The position numbers and the translations under genes were made by a program. The notes below the pieces were generated by a model. The model did not search any database. It worked only from the letters and a program-made list of their open reading frames with translations, and was not told the origin of the DNA. A stretch of DNA of 64,000 nucleotides from Prillingera fragicola (taxonomy: Eukaryota > Basidiomycota > Tremellomycetes > Trichosporonales > Trichosporonaceae). Location: assembly GCA_002335605.1 (NCBI GenBank), contig BEDY01000015.1, positions 124,001-188,000 on the forward strand. Direction: 5' to 3'. Numbering within the stretch: the first letter of the stretch is position 1; each line of letters starts with the position of its first letter. Shown here piece after piece: positions 53,247 through 64,000 of this stretch.

Positions 53247-54517
53247 TTGCGCTGATGAGTGCGGCGCTCTGAGAGGAAGCGAGGTTGCCGTGTTGCTGTG
53301 GAGGTTGGGGCTGCAGATCAGGCGCACTAGTGGTGCTATGCGTTGGGGCAGTCCGAGTGGCACAGAATAGTCGTAGCTGAGTGAATGGGGACTTGGGGGT
53401 CAGGCGTTGAGGGGTGAGCTTCGAGCCGTGGTGGATTGATGAGCTTGGTGAGCACCTGGAGCTGACTGTGAGATAGCCAGACACTGTCGAGCGCCCACTC
53501 CATTTTATCAATATGAAGTGACTTCAAGATCCATTCTGATTTCTTGATGCCATGGTGATGGTGGTGGTCTGAGGAGTTGCTGAAGTCGTTGTGGCGTCGG
53601 GCATTGTGGTGGGGGTGTGCGTCGAGATCTTCAGTTGATCCAGAAATGGCTGGTGATGCAGAGGTAACGCGTTCATTGTGAGTGGGACTAGGCTGTCGCT
53701 GTAAGTCCTGAGCCCTCGGCCACACGGTGATGGCTACATGTAGATCAGAAGAGCAACAATGGATACACAAATCAGTGGTCAGCCACCACCATCCTCCACA
53801 TCGTCACACCATCACCCGTCATCACAGCACATCGTCTCCATCATGCACAGAACCAACAACATACGACCCACAGGACGCCAAAAAAGAACATGCTCGCACG
53901 CTGAGTCGAACAGCGGTCGGGTCAGATTGTCGCGAAACCGCAAGGGAGACCACAACGACCAATGATAACCACCTACACTATACAAGCTTTGATGACGTAA
54001 GCACCCGTAGTGGGGTAGTCACCACTGATCCCGAGTGGACTGCGAGAATAGAGGCGGCTGAGAGCTCAGAGCACTCATGTGGGAGGTGACACGAAAGGAC
54101 GGCGCGTACAGGGAATGGATGAGACGTAGAGGGAATGCGAGTGATTTCGATTGCGACAGTGATAAACTCGAGGGGGTCACGGCTATCTGGGCCTCGTTCG
54201 ACACCCATCCTGCATACTGCTGAAGCCAGGTCGAGTAGCCGAAGCGCTGGGAAACGGAGAGAGGGACAATGGATGGTGAATGATTCGGGTTAGATGGCAA
54301 GGGCAGGCCGATTTGCCGGATTTGGTGAGTTTTACGTAACTAGACATGTCGCCACTGTGTTGAAGCAATGTCAGGAGATCAGATGCATTGGCCACGTCCA
54401 TTATACTGGTTGCCGCGGCGATTATAGCAGTTGCCGGGCCGATTCTAAAGTAGGTTGTTGGCCGATCACAAGTAGAGTAGGTTGTAATCGGTCAAGCCGG
54501 CCACTTGCGCGAGTCGC
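53247..54517. other. Intergenic or unrecognised gene(s)
   Basis: About 1.3 kb. Minus-strand pieces near 54401 (starting MDVANASDLLTLLQHSG) and near 53510 look mildly coding but could not be joined to a convincing protein. No domain was recognised. GTAGGTTGT recurs near 54450 and 54478. Confidence 0.4.
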
Positions 54518-55346
54518 TCACACCTGGCTAGTGGTCGAGGCGTGCTTGCTGCGGGACCAAGGCATGTTGGTGCGGTACGACAAGGCGTAGGCGGTAAAGC
54601 TGCCTGTTAGCTTTGTCCCAAAGCAGACCACTCACCCGACAGTGCTGACAAACCACGAGAGGATGTAGAGCGGCATGAGCTTGTCCCTCTTACTCTCGCC
54701 GTAGCTCCACTCCTCTTCAAACCCGAGCGGAGCCATGGCAAACACGAGTCCGAGGGCAAACCCGACCCACCACAGGAGAAACTGGCCGATACGCCTGGGG
54801 CGGAAGAACAGCTGCATTTGGCGCTTGTACCCGCTGTATACCGTCAGCACAACCCTCACCACACGGCCGGGGACGTACACGAAGAATCCCATGGCGAGGA
54901 TTTGGAGAAGAATGCCAAGTACCCAGAACGCTACGTCTGTCAGCACCGGCCAGCAACGGCAGTAGCCACGTACCCATCCAGGCGAAGAAGCCTCCCTGGC
55001 GGAGATACCCCTCTGGGTGGTCGTGCGATGCGCCGACAACGACCATGACCATGGCGGTGGCGGCCTCGCTCATCGTCACAAACCACCAGACTACGAGCGT
55101 CAGCTGGGAGCTACGAGAGCTACTGGGCGAGCTAAGAGAGCTACTCACGGGACCAGAACCAGTTCACTCGCGAGCTTCGGGAGAGGTTGTTGGTAAATGA
55201 GGGGAGTTCGAGGAAGGTGTCAAAGTCCTGCGCGGCGCGGGGCGCCGCCACCGCGGTGGAGGCGGCTGGGGTGTCCGAGTACGACATGTTGAGGTTTTCT
55301 GGGCGTCAGTGGGGGTGGATGTGTTTGGACCTACCTTTCGAGCTCA
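54518..55346 (-). CDS. Four-helix membrane protein, unknown
   Basis: Five exons (55346-55334, 55298-55149, 55090-54974, 54930-54636, 54599-54518) give 218 codons. A cytosolic-looking N-terminus (about 1-55, with SDTPAASTAVAAPRAA) precedes four hydrophobic segments: WWFVTMSEAATAMVMVVVG, AFWVLGILLQILAMGFFVYV, GQFLLWWVGFALGLVFAMA and LMPLYILSWFVSTVGFTAYA. A basic loop (YSGYKRQMQLFFRPRR) separates helices 2 and 3. The tail is short and polar. I do not recognise the family; four-helix layout resembles tetraspan proteins of the cell surface or eisosome, but no signature was seen. Confidence 0.75.
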
Positions 55347-57307
55347 TCTTGGTGTTGACAAAGGTGGTGTGAACTTGTGGAGTGTGGAGAGTGTGATGAA
55401 GCTCGAGTTGAGTTGAGCCATGGCGTTGTTATATAGCACTAGTGTGCGTCTATCTACACGGGTCAGACCCTGTCCCACATGCCCACATGTCCGTACACAT
55501 GGGTTAGCCAGCAGCGGCAGTGTACCGCATCCATTCCGTGCTCCATGGCTCGCGCACAGCAAATGCAACCTACCAACTCGGCCAGCACGAGGAGGAGCGC
55601 TGACGACAGAACGAGTGGAGTGGAATGCCAAGACAATAGAACCAAGGGGCGCACAGCTCCATGAACCCTGAACACGTGAGTGCCCTGCATCTCGGAGGCA
55701 GTTGTCGGTGTCGGGCGTCGGGTCGTCGGGATGTGGCGGGTGCATGAGCGCGGCGGCAGGGGTGCAGCTGGTCATGGTGCAGTGCATGATGCATGGTGCA
55801 AGGTTGCCCCGTACTGTGGTAGCAGTGGTAGCCCCGGACTGTGGTACCAGTGTCACCCTGACCATTGACGGCCATCGTCAGCGCAACGCCGAAAGCAGCG
55901 TACAGCGGCCAACTCCAACCGCGTGCCCGCACCCGCCGGCACAGCCATAACCCAACATACACCCCGCTGCTGCTGCTGTACGGAAGCGGTTGGTGGAGCA
56001 CGCCGCCTAGAACACGACAGAAGGGGCGTGGTCGGGCTTGCGTGCCCGGTGTCGCAGTTTGAGGTGGCCGCTACGCTGTAACTTAGTCTAGACTCTTCTG
56101 ATATGACACTCTAGGTTGATCCGACGGAAAGAACTGCATTGCAAGCAGAGTGCCAAGATGGGCGACTTTGAGTCGATCAGGCTAGAAGTATTCGTAGAGT
56201 GCTTTCACTGCCACCGCTGTCGTGTGCAACCGCTTCGGAGTAGGCATGGCGACGACCAGATTGTGCATCGCTGTACACAGAGCGGGACCGGGTTGCGCTT
56301 GCCAAGACCCAGAGGGCTATGCTGTGGAAGATTGCACGGGTGTTTGTTGGGAGTTGCGATGGCATTGTGGCAGGCGATGAGTTGGCCCAGCTTCCGCCGC
56401 TGTCTTGGGCATGAACCGGGGCGCAGGTGCCGCAAAGCGATGTTGGCAGAGATGGCACGCGGTGAGCGTTGCTGTCTACAAGTGCAATGAGTTGCACAGG
56501 AATTCAAGCGAGGACGACTTGAGCAGTCGTTGCCCCGACCAAGTGGCGTGCGGTACTGATACGAACGGTAGCACCTGAGATGTGCTTGCATGTCAAACTC
56601 TGGCACGAGAGAGGATCCAGTCCAATGAGGATCCAGGTGCATGTCATGGGCCAGCAACCCAAATTGCCAGATAGTTAGACACATGTGGCTCAAGGCCGGT
56701 GTGTAGGAAATTAATTCAATTAATAACGTTGTTAGCATCCACCGCCTCGCCATAAACGCTACCCGATCAACGTACCCGTAGCAGCCTTGTGCAGTACCCA
56801 AGTCGTCCAGATGCCTGCATGCACGCCCTCACTTTGTCACTGTTGAGCAATGACCCAAAGCCAGGACGGCTTCTGCCGGACGTCGTTTCGACCAGCCCAA
56901 AAGTACGAGGCAGCCTGGTGCTGCACGCTTCCCACCAGGCCACCAGCTGGCATGGCACTAGACGTTAGACCCAAAAGCCCACGAGCCCACTCCCCGTCAT
57001 ACCCCGGCGGTCAAGTTACCATGCAGCACCCGCAACAACCCCCTCACCCCCTCACCCCGGCCAAACCTGCCACAGCGATGCACCACATACCATCTGAGAC
57101 AGTACACGAAATGATACATTGTCTAACATGACCGGCATCTATAACACCAAGAAAAGAGGCGCATTGTGTTTTGGCAATGACTTAGCGTAAGCCAAACAAG
57201 TCCGGTCCACGGGAGCCGGCACAGGGCAGTTGTTCCCTGGAACTGGCAGAGGCGATAGCGACGAGACTCGACGTAGCGAGGAGACTGAGCGAGCAGAGCA
57301 AGAGGGC
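55347..57307. other. Gene-poor stretch, 2 kb
   Basis: No gene is supported despite many overlapping frames. Two imperfect direct repeats near 55806 and 55831 read GCCCCG-ACTGTGGTA-CAGTG. An AT-rich ATTAATTCAATTAAT patch lies near 56710. Confidence 0.45.
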
Positions 57308-58612
57308 TCACCGCGAGCGCGTCTTCTTGCCCTCCTCCTGCTGCTGCGGCAAGAGCCACTCGAGTCCCGCGGCCCTCGCGACAGCCCGCTTGACATAGTC
57401 CTGGACGCCGGCGACGCCGGGCGCCTCGCCCTCGCCGTTGGCATTGATAGCCGCGCCGAACAGGGAGCTCAAAAAGTCTGGCGCGGGCGTGGCCTCGGTC
57501 TTGCGCTGGGGGCGGCGCGGGGTCTCGCTGCCCCACCAGCTGCTTGCGCTGCCCGAGTCGCTGCCCGAGCCGGCCGAGCCGGAGTAGCGGCGCTGCTTGC
57601 GCTGGTAGCTCATTCCGGGGACGCCGCCTGGGCGCGCCCCGCGGCCTGGGGGTGCGCGTGCGGCTGGGGCGGCGTTGTCCATGCCGGCGTACTGCTTGAG
57701 TGCCTCGAAGAGGACGTCTACGCCGCCCTGGCCCGAGGCGGCCATGATCCAAGCGACAATGGCGATGACGGGGCCGATGCGCAGGCAAAACCTAAAGAAG
57801 CGGGTGAGGTAGCCGAGAAACCCGGCGACGACTGCCCAGACCACGTACAGGGCTACGAGCACCAGGAGGAACTGGGTGTACGGCGCGATGGTCCGCAGGA
57901 GGGGCACGAGGGACGCCGGGTCGCGGAGGTTGGGCGGGTTGAGGATCAGTTGGCCCACGTCTGCGGGCAGCAGGGGCACGAGGTAGCGCTGGACGAGGCT
58001 GTGGAGGAGCGAAGACGTGGTCAGCGGCGGCTTTGGGGGTGGTGGGGCGGGAAAGGGGTCGTTGTAAGGGTTGGAAAGCGGGTGGGAGGGCGGAGGGAGG
58101 AACATTGTCTCGCTCGACGGCAGCGAGTACGCCTCGAGGCTCAGCGCCAGGTCGTCGGATGACAGGCTCGCGCGCGTGTGGGCCGGGATGGCGACCGCGT
58201 TGGTGATGCCGTGGATGGAATCAATGGGGATCGGCCGCGGCGAGGGATGCTGCGAGTGGGCCCGCGACGACCGCGGCGAGTGCACAGTGTAGGCCGGGGC
58301 GAGGTGGTCAATGTTTTCGTGCTCGTGGACAGTATACTCGCGGCGCAGACTGTTGTGCGAGCGAGAGTACCGCGGCATCCGTGCGTGCGCCGTAGTGTGC
58401 GTCTGCGCCGAGTAGGACGAGCGGTGTTTGTGGGTGTGAACCGTCTCGCGCAGGGTCTGCTGGTGCTCGGCGTGTGCTGCGGCGTGCGCTTGTACTTGCT
58501 GGGCCGTCGCCGCGTAGTCTGCAGCATAGTCTGCGGCAGAGAGGTAGGAGCGGTGTGACTGGGAGCGTGGAAACGTGCCGAACCGTGGGTCCGGGTCGCT
58601 GAAGCGCGGCAT
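57308..58612 (-). CDS. Two-helix membrane protein with disordered flanks, unknown
   Basis: Single exon, 434 codons from the ATG at 58612. N-terminal 230 residues are rich in His, Ser and Tyr with repeats such as AADYAADYAATAQQ and many HTH/HAH triplets. Two hydrophobic segments, LLVLVALYVVWAVVAGFLGYL and IGPVIAIVAWIMAA, lie near 275 and 310. They are preceded by LVQRYLVPLLPADVGQLIL and followed by a Gly/Arg/Ser-rich region and a C-terminal helix (DYVKRAVARAAGLEWLL). Two hydrophobic hairpin-like segments suggest an ER-shaping or organelle anchor protein, but this is a guess. The final CGG overlaps GTGAGC, so an unrecognised further exon is possible. Confidence 0.65.
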   Translation of the reverse strand: MPRFSDPDPRFGTFPRSQSHRSYLSAADYAADYAATAQQVQAHAAAHAEHQQTLRETVHTHKHRSSYSAQTHTTAHARMPRYSRSHNSLRREYTVHEHENIDHLAPAYTVHSPRSSRAHSQHPSPRPIPIDSIHGITNAVAIPAHTRASLSSDDLALSLEAYSLPSSETMFLPPPSHPLSNPYNDPFPAPPPPKPPLTTSSLLHSLVQRYLVPLLPADVGQLILNPPNLRDPASLVPLLRTIAPYTQFLLVLVALYVVWAVVAGFLGYLTRFFRFCLRIGPVIAIVAWIMAASGQGGVDVLFEALKQYAGMDNAAPAARAPPGRGARPGGVPGMSYQRKQRRYSGSAGSGSDSGSASSWWGSETPRRPQRKTEATPAPDFLSSLFGAAINANGEGEAPGVAGVQDYVKRAVARAAGLEWLLPQQQEEGKKTRSR

Positions 58613-59011
58613 CGTGCGTGGGTGGGTGGCGAGGGGGGTGGATAGGTGGCGAGGAGATGTAGATGAAGAAGATGAGAATGACAAACTCACTCCATGATTG
58701 CAGATGGCGCTGTTGGGTATTTCCCAGGGGCGATAACGGGATGAGGAGGATAAACGTGGGTAAGAGAACGACAGCAGTCTCGGCGTCGACGAAGAGTGAC
58801 AATTTGTCCGATAAACATGGAGCGTCAGCCACCCTGCTCCTCTGCCGTCGTGCTGCTGCTGCCCTGCGCATCCCATGTAGCCGACCTATGCATGCATTCC
58901 CGACCCTTTCCGATCTACCTCTGCTCTCGCTCTCTGCATGCATGCTCTATCTCTTGTGCATAATTCTCACGCTCGCTGCAGCCGCTGCAGCCCCGGCCGC
59001 CATTGACAAAC
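58613..59011. other. Intergenic
   Basis: Promoter of the two-helix protein and 3' end of the decarboxylase gene, both on the minus strand. Nothing else. Confidence 0.5.
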
Positions 59012-61478
59012 TCAGGGAGCCGAGGCACTCAGCACCTCCTGCCCAACACTCTCCACCACCGTCCACACCTCCTTCACATCCTCCATCCTAGTATACACCC
59101 CGCCAGCAGCGATACGCAGGCACCACAGACTCTCAGCCGAGTCACTGCTCTTGAGCACAGTCTGCGTAATAAGCATGTCCGCGCGCAGGTCCAGCTTCTT
59201 ATACAGCTCGGCATGCAGCGCATCATACTGCTCGGTTGACAGTTTGCGGCCCTTGGGGGCAAGGCGGAAACACAGCAGTGCGAGCTGGGGCTGGGCTACT
59301 ATCTCAAAGATTGGCGAGTCGGACACGATGCGAGTGAGCTGCTCAATCTGGTCCACTCCCTGGGCATGTTAGATGGTCACTACGAGGGGTGGACAAGGCA
59401 CGACGTGTTATCGCTGCCTCCTGGCTGCCTGCGTGACTAGTGTCACTGTTTAGGCAGACCCGGCACAGCTAACGAGGTCGCAAGCGCAGACAGCAGAGCA
59501 CGCCATGCTAGCCTGGGCCGACGACAGCAGCAGTCCATCGCACGCACTAGTGTGCGAACGTGCAACTTTCGACGCCACAGCTGATAACGGCCGTGCCACG
59601 TCGCACTACTGACACTCGGCACGAGGAGCAGATACCGCCGGCCAGCGTACCGCCGGCCAGCGGACATGCTCGACACCGCTTGGCCGGATAACAGTCGCAG
59701 TCGCGCTACGAACTGCTCCGGCGACGGGTAATCGTGCAGCGGCGGCCGGTGGCGCCGCCGTGTTTCACGGCCCCGGCCAGTCTCATCCGTAGTCCGAAAA
59801 ATACCACCAACTTAAACTCACCCGACGCAAGTGCTTTTGCAGCCCCTCGACACCGTGGCTGCGCATGACAAACCAGAGCTTGATGGAGCGGAAACGGCGG
59901 CCGAGCGACAGCTGCCAGTTGCGGTAGTCGATGACCTGGCCCGCGTCCGCCTCCTTGGTGCGGAGGTAGGCCTGGGTGTCAGCGGCGTGCACGTGCGCCG
60001 GCGCTGGAGACACGCCGGGATACGTACCGGCGTAACGTCGAGAGCCTGGCTGAGGTCGGTCCTGTCGCGCACGAAGAAGAGCGCTGGGTCGTCAGTCCTT
60101 TGCACGTCCCTGCCGCGGCGCTCGCTCCGCTCGCCCGCTGGCACTCACAGCAGTCAAACCCGACCAACCCCCACTTGTGCATGTTGGTGCAGAACGAGTC
60201 GGCAAACTCGCTGACCTCGGGCTGCCTCAAGCCGGCGCGGCACTCGGGGAGCGCAAACGCCACACCGGCCCACGCCGCGTCGACGTGCATGAACATTGTG
60301 TCAAACTCGCGCACCACCGCGCCGAGCTCGGCGATATAGTCGACCGCGCCCGTGGACGTCGTTCCGACTGTTCCGACTAGTGTGTCAGCAGCGTGAGAGT
60401 GGAGGGACGTACCGACGCAGAACGGCGTGAGGCCATTCTTGATATCCTCCTGCACGGCAGCGCGGAGCACGTCCCCGCGGAGCGCATAGCCGTCCTCGCG
60501 CTTGACAGGCAGCGCACGGAAGGGCACGCCGAGGATCAGCGCCGCCTTGGCACCGAGCGAGTGCGTCTGGGTCGAGCCGTACATGACAAACTTTTCAGTG
60601 TACTCTTTCCGGATCGCCATGGGGACCTCTGTCGGGCCCTCGGGGGCGCCGTGGGCGTGTTGCCTGGCGGTGATGCGGCGGAGTGCGCGTTCGCGCGCGG
60701 CGATGGCGGCTGTGAGGCAGGATTCGGACGCAGAGTTCTACTGTCAGTGGAGCAGCAACGAGGACTTACGGAGATGATGCCGCCGCCGATGCCGCCGCTG
60801 GAGAGGAAGACGTCGTCGAGGCCAAACACCTTGACCATCCAGTCGACGACGACCTGTTCCAGCTCGGTACACGAGGGCGAGCACAGCCACTGGTGTCTGT
60901 CAGCGTACGTCGGCGCGGGAGCTGGTGGCACTCACGTTGAAGCCCGGGTTGGTCACGCTAGCAGCGTACATGTCGGCAAGGATCGACTCGAAAGTGACGC
61001 CGGCGGGAAAGTAGCCAAAGAACTTTGGGTGCTGCCAGTGGGTGATGCCGGGCATGACGAGTGACTGAAAGTCGTTGGTGATGGTGGTAATGGCCTCGCC
61101 CGTGGTGGGTGCGGCGTCTGTGTGCGTCAGGTTACTCTCCGCGTAATGTCGATGACACGCAAGACTGCGACGGGGAGAACACGAAGGGAGACGCACCAGG
61201 AAGGGCCTTGAGGAGGAACCCCGGCTCGACATCGGCCTTGAGGTCGCGTGAGGGCAGGGAGGCGTAGTAGTCGCAGATCTGGTCTACGGCGGCGTAGCCT
61301 GTTGGTTGTGATGCGACGCATCCGGAGGTCCGCAGCAAGTAGTAGCAACAGCATGAAAGGAAGAAAGTCGCGTCAGCACGTCCATGACGATCACGTCGAT
61401 CACTCAGACCACGCACCGGCTTTACGAAACCTAGACGTCAGCACTGTTTTGACATGGTACTCACTGTTCAATATCCAT
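59012..61478 (-). CDS. Aromatic-L-amino-acid decarboxylase family (PLP-dependent)
   Basis: Group II pyridoxal-phosphate decarboxylase converting Trp, Tyr or related amino acids to amines. Ten exons (61478-61465, 61430-61417, 61298-61197, 61117-60936, 60889-60770, 60737-60413, 60376-60149, 60083-60028, 59971-59822, 59359-59012) total 512 codons. Marks are MDIEQFRKAGYAAVDQI at the start, THWQHPKFFGYFP (near 90), STQTHSLGAKAA (PLP-stacking His), MHVDAAWAG (PLP Asp) and the Schiff-base Lys in TNMHKWGLV (near 310). The usual sequence is NAHKW, so Ala is replaced by Met. Two of the exons are 14 nt long, and the last intron is 462 nt. Substrate is unclear. Confidence 0.93.
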
Positions 61479-62170
61479 CGTACCAAGCACGTATGTTTAG
61501 TATGCAATAGGTGGTAGCGAGAAAAGAACAGGAGTGATCAGACTGCGGGGGTCGTATCGAACAGCCTCGCGTTGGACATTTAAGGACATGACCGGATGTC
61601 ATCCCCGGACACCGACGGCCAGGGCCGAATTTAGCCTCATCTCCCCGGACCTTGGCCCTGGCGCTACCGCACTCGACTCGAACACATCTTATCACTTGAT
61701 GCTGGGAGGCTGCGGGTAAAGCATGGTGACGAGCAGATTGGTAAGAATGCATGAGGCGTTCGCTCCATCGGATGACGATGACGGGATCCATGCTGGCCGA
61801 GACAGCGGTGATCATTCTTGATGGCCGTCTCGCGAGCTTATTTATCACGGTCACGGTCGTCGGTGACTCGAAATGTGCGAGATAACGGGCATCACCTGAC
61901 GTCACGAGCGCAGCGCGCAAGCATGGATCAGCGTGACCGAGAGTCTATGCATTGGTGTGTAGGTACCGCTATCTATGTATTCGAAAAACAAAACGGGGAT
62001 ACGGCGCCGCATCTGCAATGCCGTCGCCTGCATATCGTCATTGCAACGCCCCGCTCGTGACTGACTTGCTTCATCTCGGGCATGAGCCACACAGCGTCGC
62101 GAGGCCGTGAGCGCTCTGATTGTGTCTCGACTCGACACCTTGTGTGCGACACGCCGGCGGAAGGGGCTGG
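61479..62170. other. Intergenic
   Basis: Promoter of the decarboxylase gene and 3' end of the DnaJ gene. No gene supported. Confidence 0.5.
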
Positions 62171-63635
62171 TTACCTCCTGACCTCACTGAGGTAGCACGA
62201 GGTGACCTCTCCCTCGACAGGCTTTTCGTCCTCTGGCAATGGCAATGCGACCTTGCCCTTACCGTCCGCCTGGCGAGCGGCCCAGCTTGCGCCGGGCATC
62301 TCGACCTTGAACTTGACCCACAGGTCGCCCTTGACCCGTGGCCGGCCGACGATGGGCATGCCCTCGCCGCGGATGAGCAGCTCCTGGCCGTGGGTGATGA
62401 CACGCTCGCCCTGTTTGCTCTCGATGCGAATGTGGCGGCCGTCCAGGTGCGTGACGACGATGCGGTTCATGCCGAGTAATGCCTCGGAGAGGAGGATGGT
62501 GATCGAGATTTGCAGGTCGGTGGGAGTCGCGTGCGAGCGGGTGAAGACCTGGTGCGTGGGGATGCGAATGTGGAAGATGACGTCTCCTGGTGGGACATCT
62601 GGCTCCTCGTCGCCTTCACCCTTGAGTGCGATACGCTCGCCGTCCTCTGTTCCCGGCTCGATCCAAAACTCGACGCGCTTTTTCTCCTTGAGCACCCGTT
62701 TGCCTTTGCAGCGCTTGCAGCGGTCCTTTTCGCGAATGTGCTCGCCGAGGCCGTCACAGTCGGTGCAGGGCATGCGCACCTTGCCAACGAGACCAGGGCC
62801 GACCTGTGTGTGTCAGCACGCGCCCCAAGTCTGTTCTACCAGAGTTCCAGAAGCCTTGACAGACGGGCTGGGTTTTGTCCGCAAAAGTCCTCCCCCAGCC
62901 AGAGCTACTCACATGTTTGTCCACAAAGATGACACCCTCTCCAGCACACTTTCCGCACTGCGTCATCTTCATGCCCTCTCGGCCACCACGCCTGTTCGTC
63001 AGCGCCACCACCTTCGCTAGCTAGCGAGACAGCCACACTCACCCCTTGCAGCCCTTGCAAATACGATCCCTCTCCAGTGCCATAACAACCTTCTTTCCCT
63101 TGTACGCCTCCTCCAGCGAGATCTTGTACTCGACATCCGTGTTACGCCCCCGCCTCGGCTTTGGCCGTCCGCCGCGACCAGGTCCGCTTCCCCGCGCGTC
63201 AAAGAATCCGCCGCGACCCATGCCGCCGCCGAACATTTGTTCAAACATGTCCTCAAACCCTGCGTCGTAGCCGCCGCCGCCGCCACGGGGTGGTCCGTCG
63301 GGGCCGTACTGATCGTAGGACGCGCGCTGCGAGGCCGGTCAATAATCATCCGGGATGAGTCATGACGGTGTGGCAAGACGCCAGCACTCCCCAGCTCGAG
63401 TACGCACCTCATTAGGATCAATTAATGTCTCGTAAGCTTGTCCAATAGCCTGAAAAGTCTCGTGCGCGTTGGGGTCATCGGGACACTTGTCTGGGTGATG
63501 CTTCATGGCCTTTTTCTTGTAGGCCTTTTTGATCTCTACCTCGGTCGCCTCGACGTGAACCTCGAGAATGTCATAATACGTGGTATCTGCGACCACTGAG
63601 AGTATCAGCTACTGCGCGGGAGAGACAGGCTTACT
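62171..63635 (-). CDS. Type I DnaJ (Hsp40) co-chaperone
   Basis: Stimulates Hsp70 ATPase and delivers unfolded proteins. Exons 63635, 63595-63408, 63326-63043, 62991-62913 and 62803-62171 total 394 codons. The start ATG is assembled by splicing: A at 63635 and TG at 63595-63594, with a GTAAGC...CAG intron of 39 nt between. The result MVADTTYYDILEV matches the fixed start of this family. The J-domain has HPDKCPDD near 36, then a Gly/Phe region (FGGGMGRGGFF). Four Cys motifs follow: CKGCKG, CGKCAGEG, CTDCDGLG and CKRCKG. The C-terminal substrate domain ends LSEVRR, without a farnesylation CAAX box, so it is unlike Ydj1 and closer to Xdj1-type proteins. Confidence 0.92.
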
Positions 63636-64000
63636 GTTGGAGGTGGTATAAGGGTGTAGTGGACGATGATGAGTCGTAGAGTGCGTCGACTTTTGCCATC
63701 CGGGGGAAAGAAAGAATGATTGGAGATGATGGGGACCCCGCCGGAATCAGATTTGAAGACGGAGATTAGCCGGGGGAGTGTTTTTCTAATCCAATTACAA
63801 TGGTCGATCACACGTTGATCAGAAACTGCTTTCTAATACTTTTCTAATGAACGATTAGGATTTTGCCACGTGGCAGTTCTACCCTTTTACCCTGCCTGTG
63901 TCACGCTCCCGCTTCTTGCTCGACGCGCCTTCCAGCAGCAGCTTCGTCCTGTCGTCCACTTTGAGGTCCGATTCTTGTTTCTCTCTCTCACCACTACCTC
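63636..64000. other. Upstream region of the DnaJ gene, window edge
   Basis: Contains the DnaJ 5' leader. CTAAT motifs lie at about 63784-63862, including GATTAGGATT at 63853-63862. The rest may be the promoter of a gene beyond the window. Confidence 0.45.
63853..63862 (+). promoter_or_regulatory. GATTAGGATT element upstream of DnaJ
   Basis: Third exact copy of this 10-mer, about 220 nt from the DnaJ start. Confidence 0.3.

Noticed and set aside
53336..53770. Minus-strand ORF with poly-His stretch as a gene joined to the HicA-like frame
   Set aside because: No in-phase splice chain with plausible content could be built.

Overview
This window is nuclear DNA from a basidiomycete yeast, most likely a tremellomycete of the Trichosporonales type. 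That placement is inferred from GC-rich, intron-dense genes, very short introns (mostly 34-60 nt) with a CTGAC or CTAAC branch site just before the 3' splice site, and gene families such as a two-module hybrid histidine kinase. No rRNA, convincing tRNA, CRISPR array, transposase or other prokaryotic-style feature was seen. Exon-intron models were built by hand from splice signals and frame. Exon lengths were summed and gave whole codons for the oligopeptide transporter, both orphan genes, the histidine kinase, the 97-aa protein, MIA40, the VPS62-like gene, the MFS transporter, the 94-aa protein, GGT, GH115, the zinc-cluster factor, both Gfo/Idh/MocA genes, GH1, GH43, GH36, the four-helix membrane protein, the decarboxylase and the DnaJ gene. 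The other models are single-exon reading frames.

Left part (1-19100): about 3 kb with no recognisable gene, an OPT oligopeptide transporter, a tandem pair of closely related five-exon genes of unknown function (6375-7431 and 8293-9312), a 1901-residue double hybrid histidine kinase (10957-17253) and a 97-aa unknown protein. Middle-left (19100-31000): mitochondrial MIA40 with two abnormally long introns, a secreted VPS62-like protein, an MFS sugar transporter, two small unknown genes and a gamma-glutamyltranspeptidase.

Middle (31379-50898): a carbohydrate-use neighbourhood. It holds a secreted GH115 alpha-glucuronidase-like protein, two divergent F-box-like paralogs, a Zn2Cys6 transcription factor, a Gfo/Idh/MocA dehydrogenase of the xylose/dihydrodiol dehydrogenase type, GH1, GH43, a GH36 raffinose-synthase-like protein and a second Gfo/Idh/MocA dehydrogenase. 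GH1, GH43 and GH36 lack a signal peptide and GH115 has one. This fits outside debranching of a hemicellulose, uptake (possibly by the MFS transporter at 24571) and hydrolysis plus oxidation inside the cell. Related GTCCGA/TCGGAC elements lie upstream of the zinc-cluster gene (a perfect 17-nt palindrome) and of both dehydrogenase genes, so a small regulon is proposed.

Right part (51460-64000): a DUF5745-like protein, a short ORF with HicA-like sequence, a four-helix membrane protein, a two-helix proline-rich protein, an aromatic-L-amino-acid decarboxylase and a type I DnaJ whose start codon is split by an intron.
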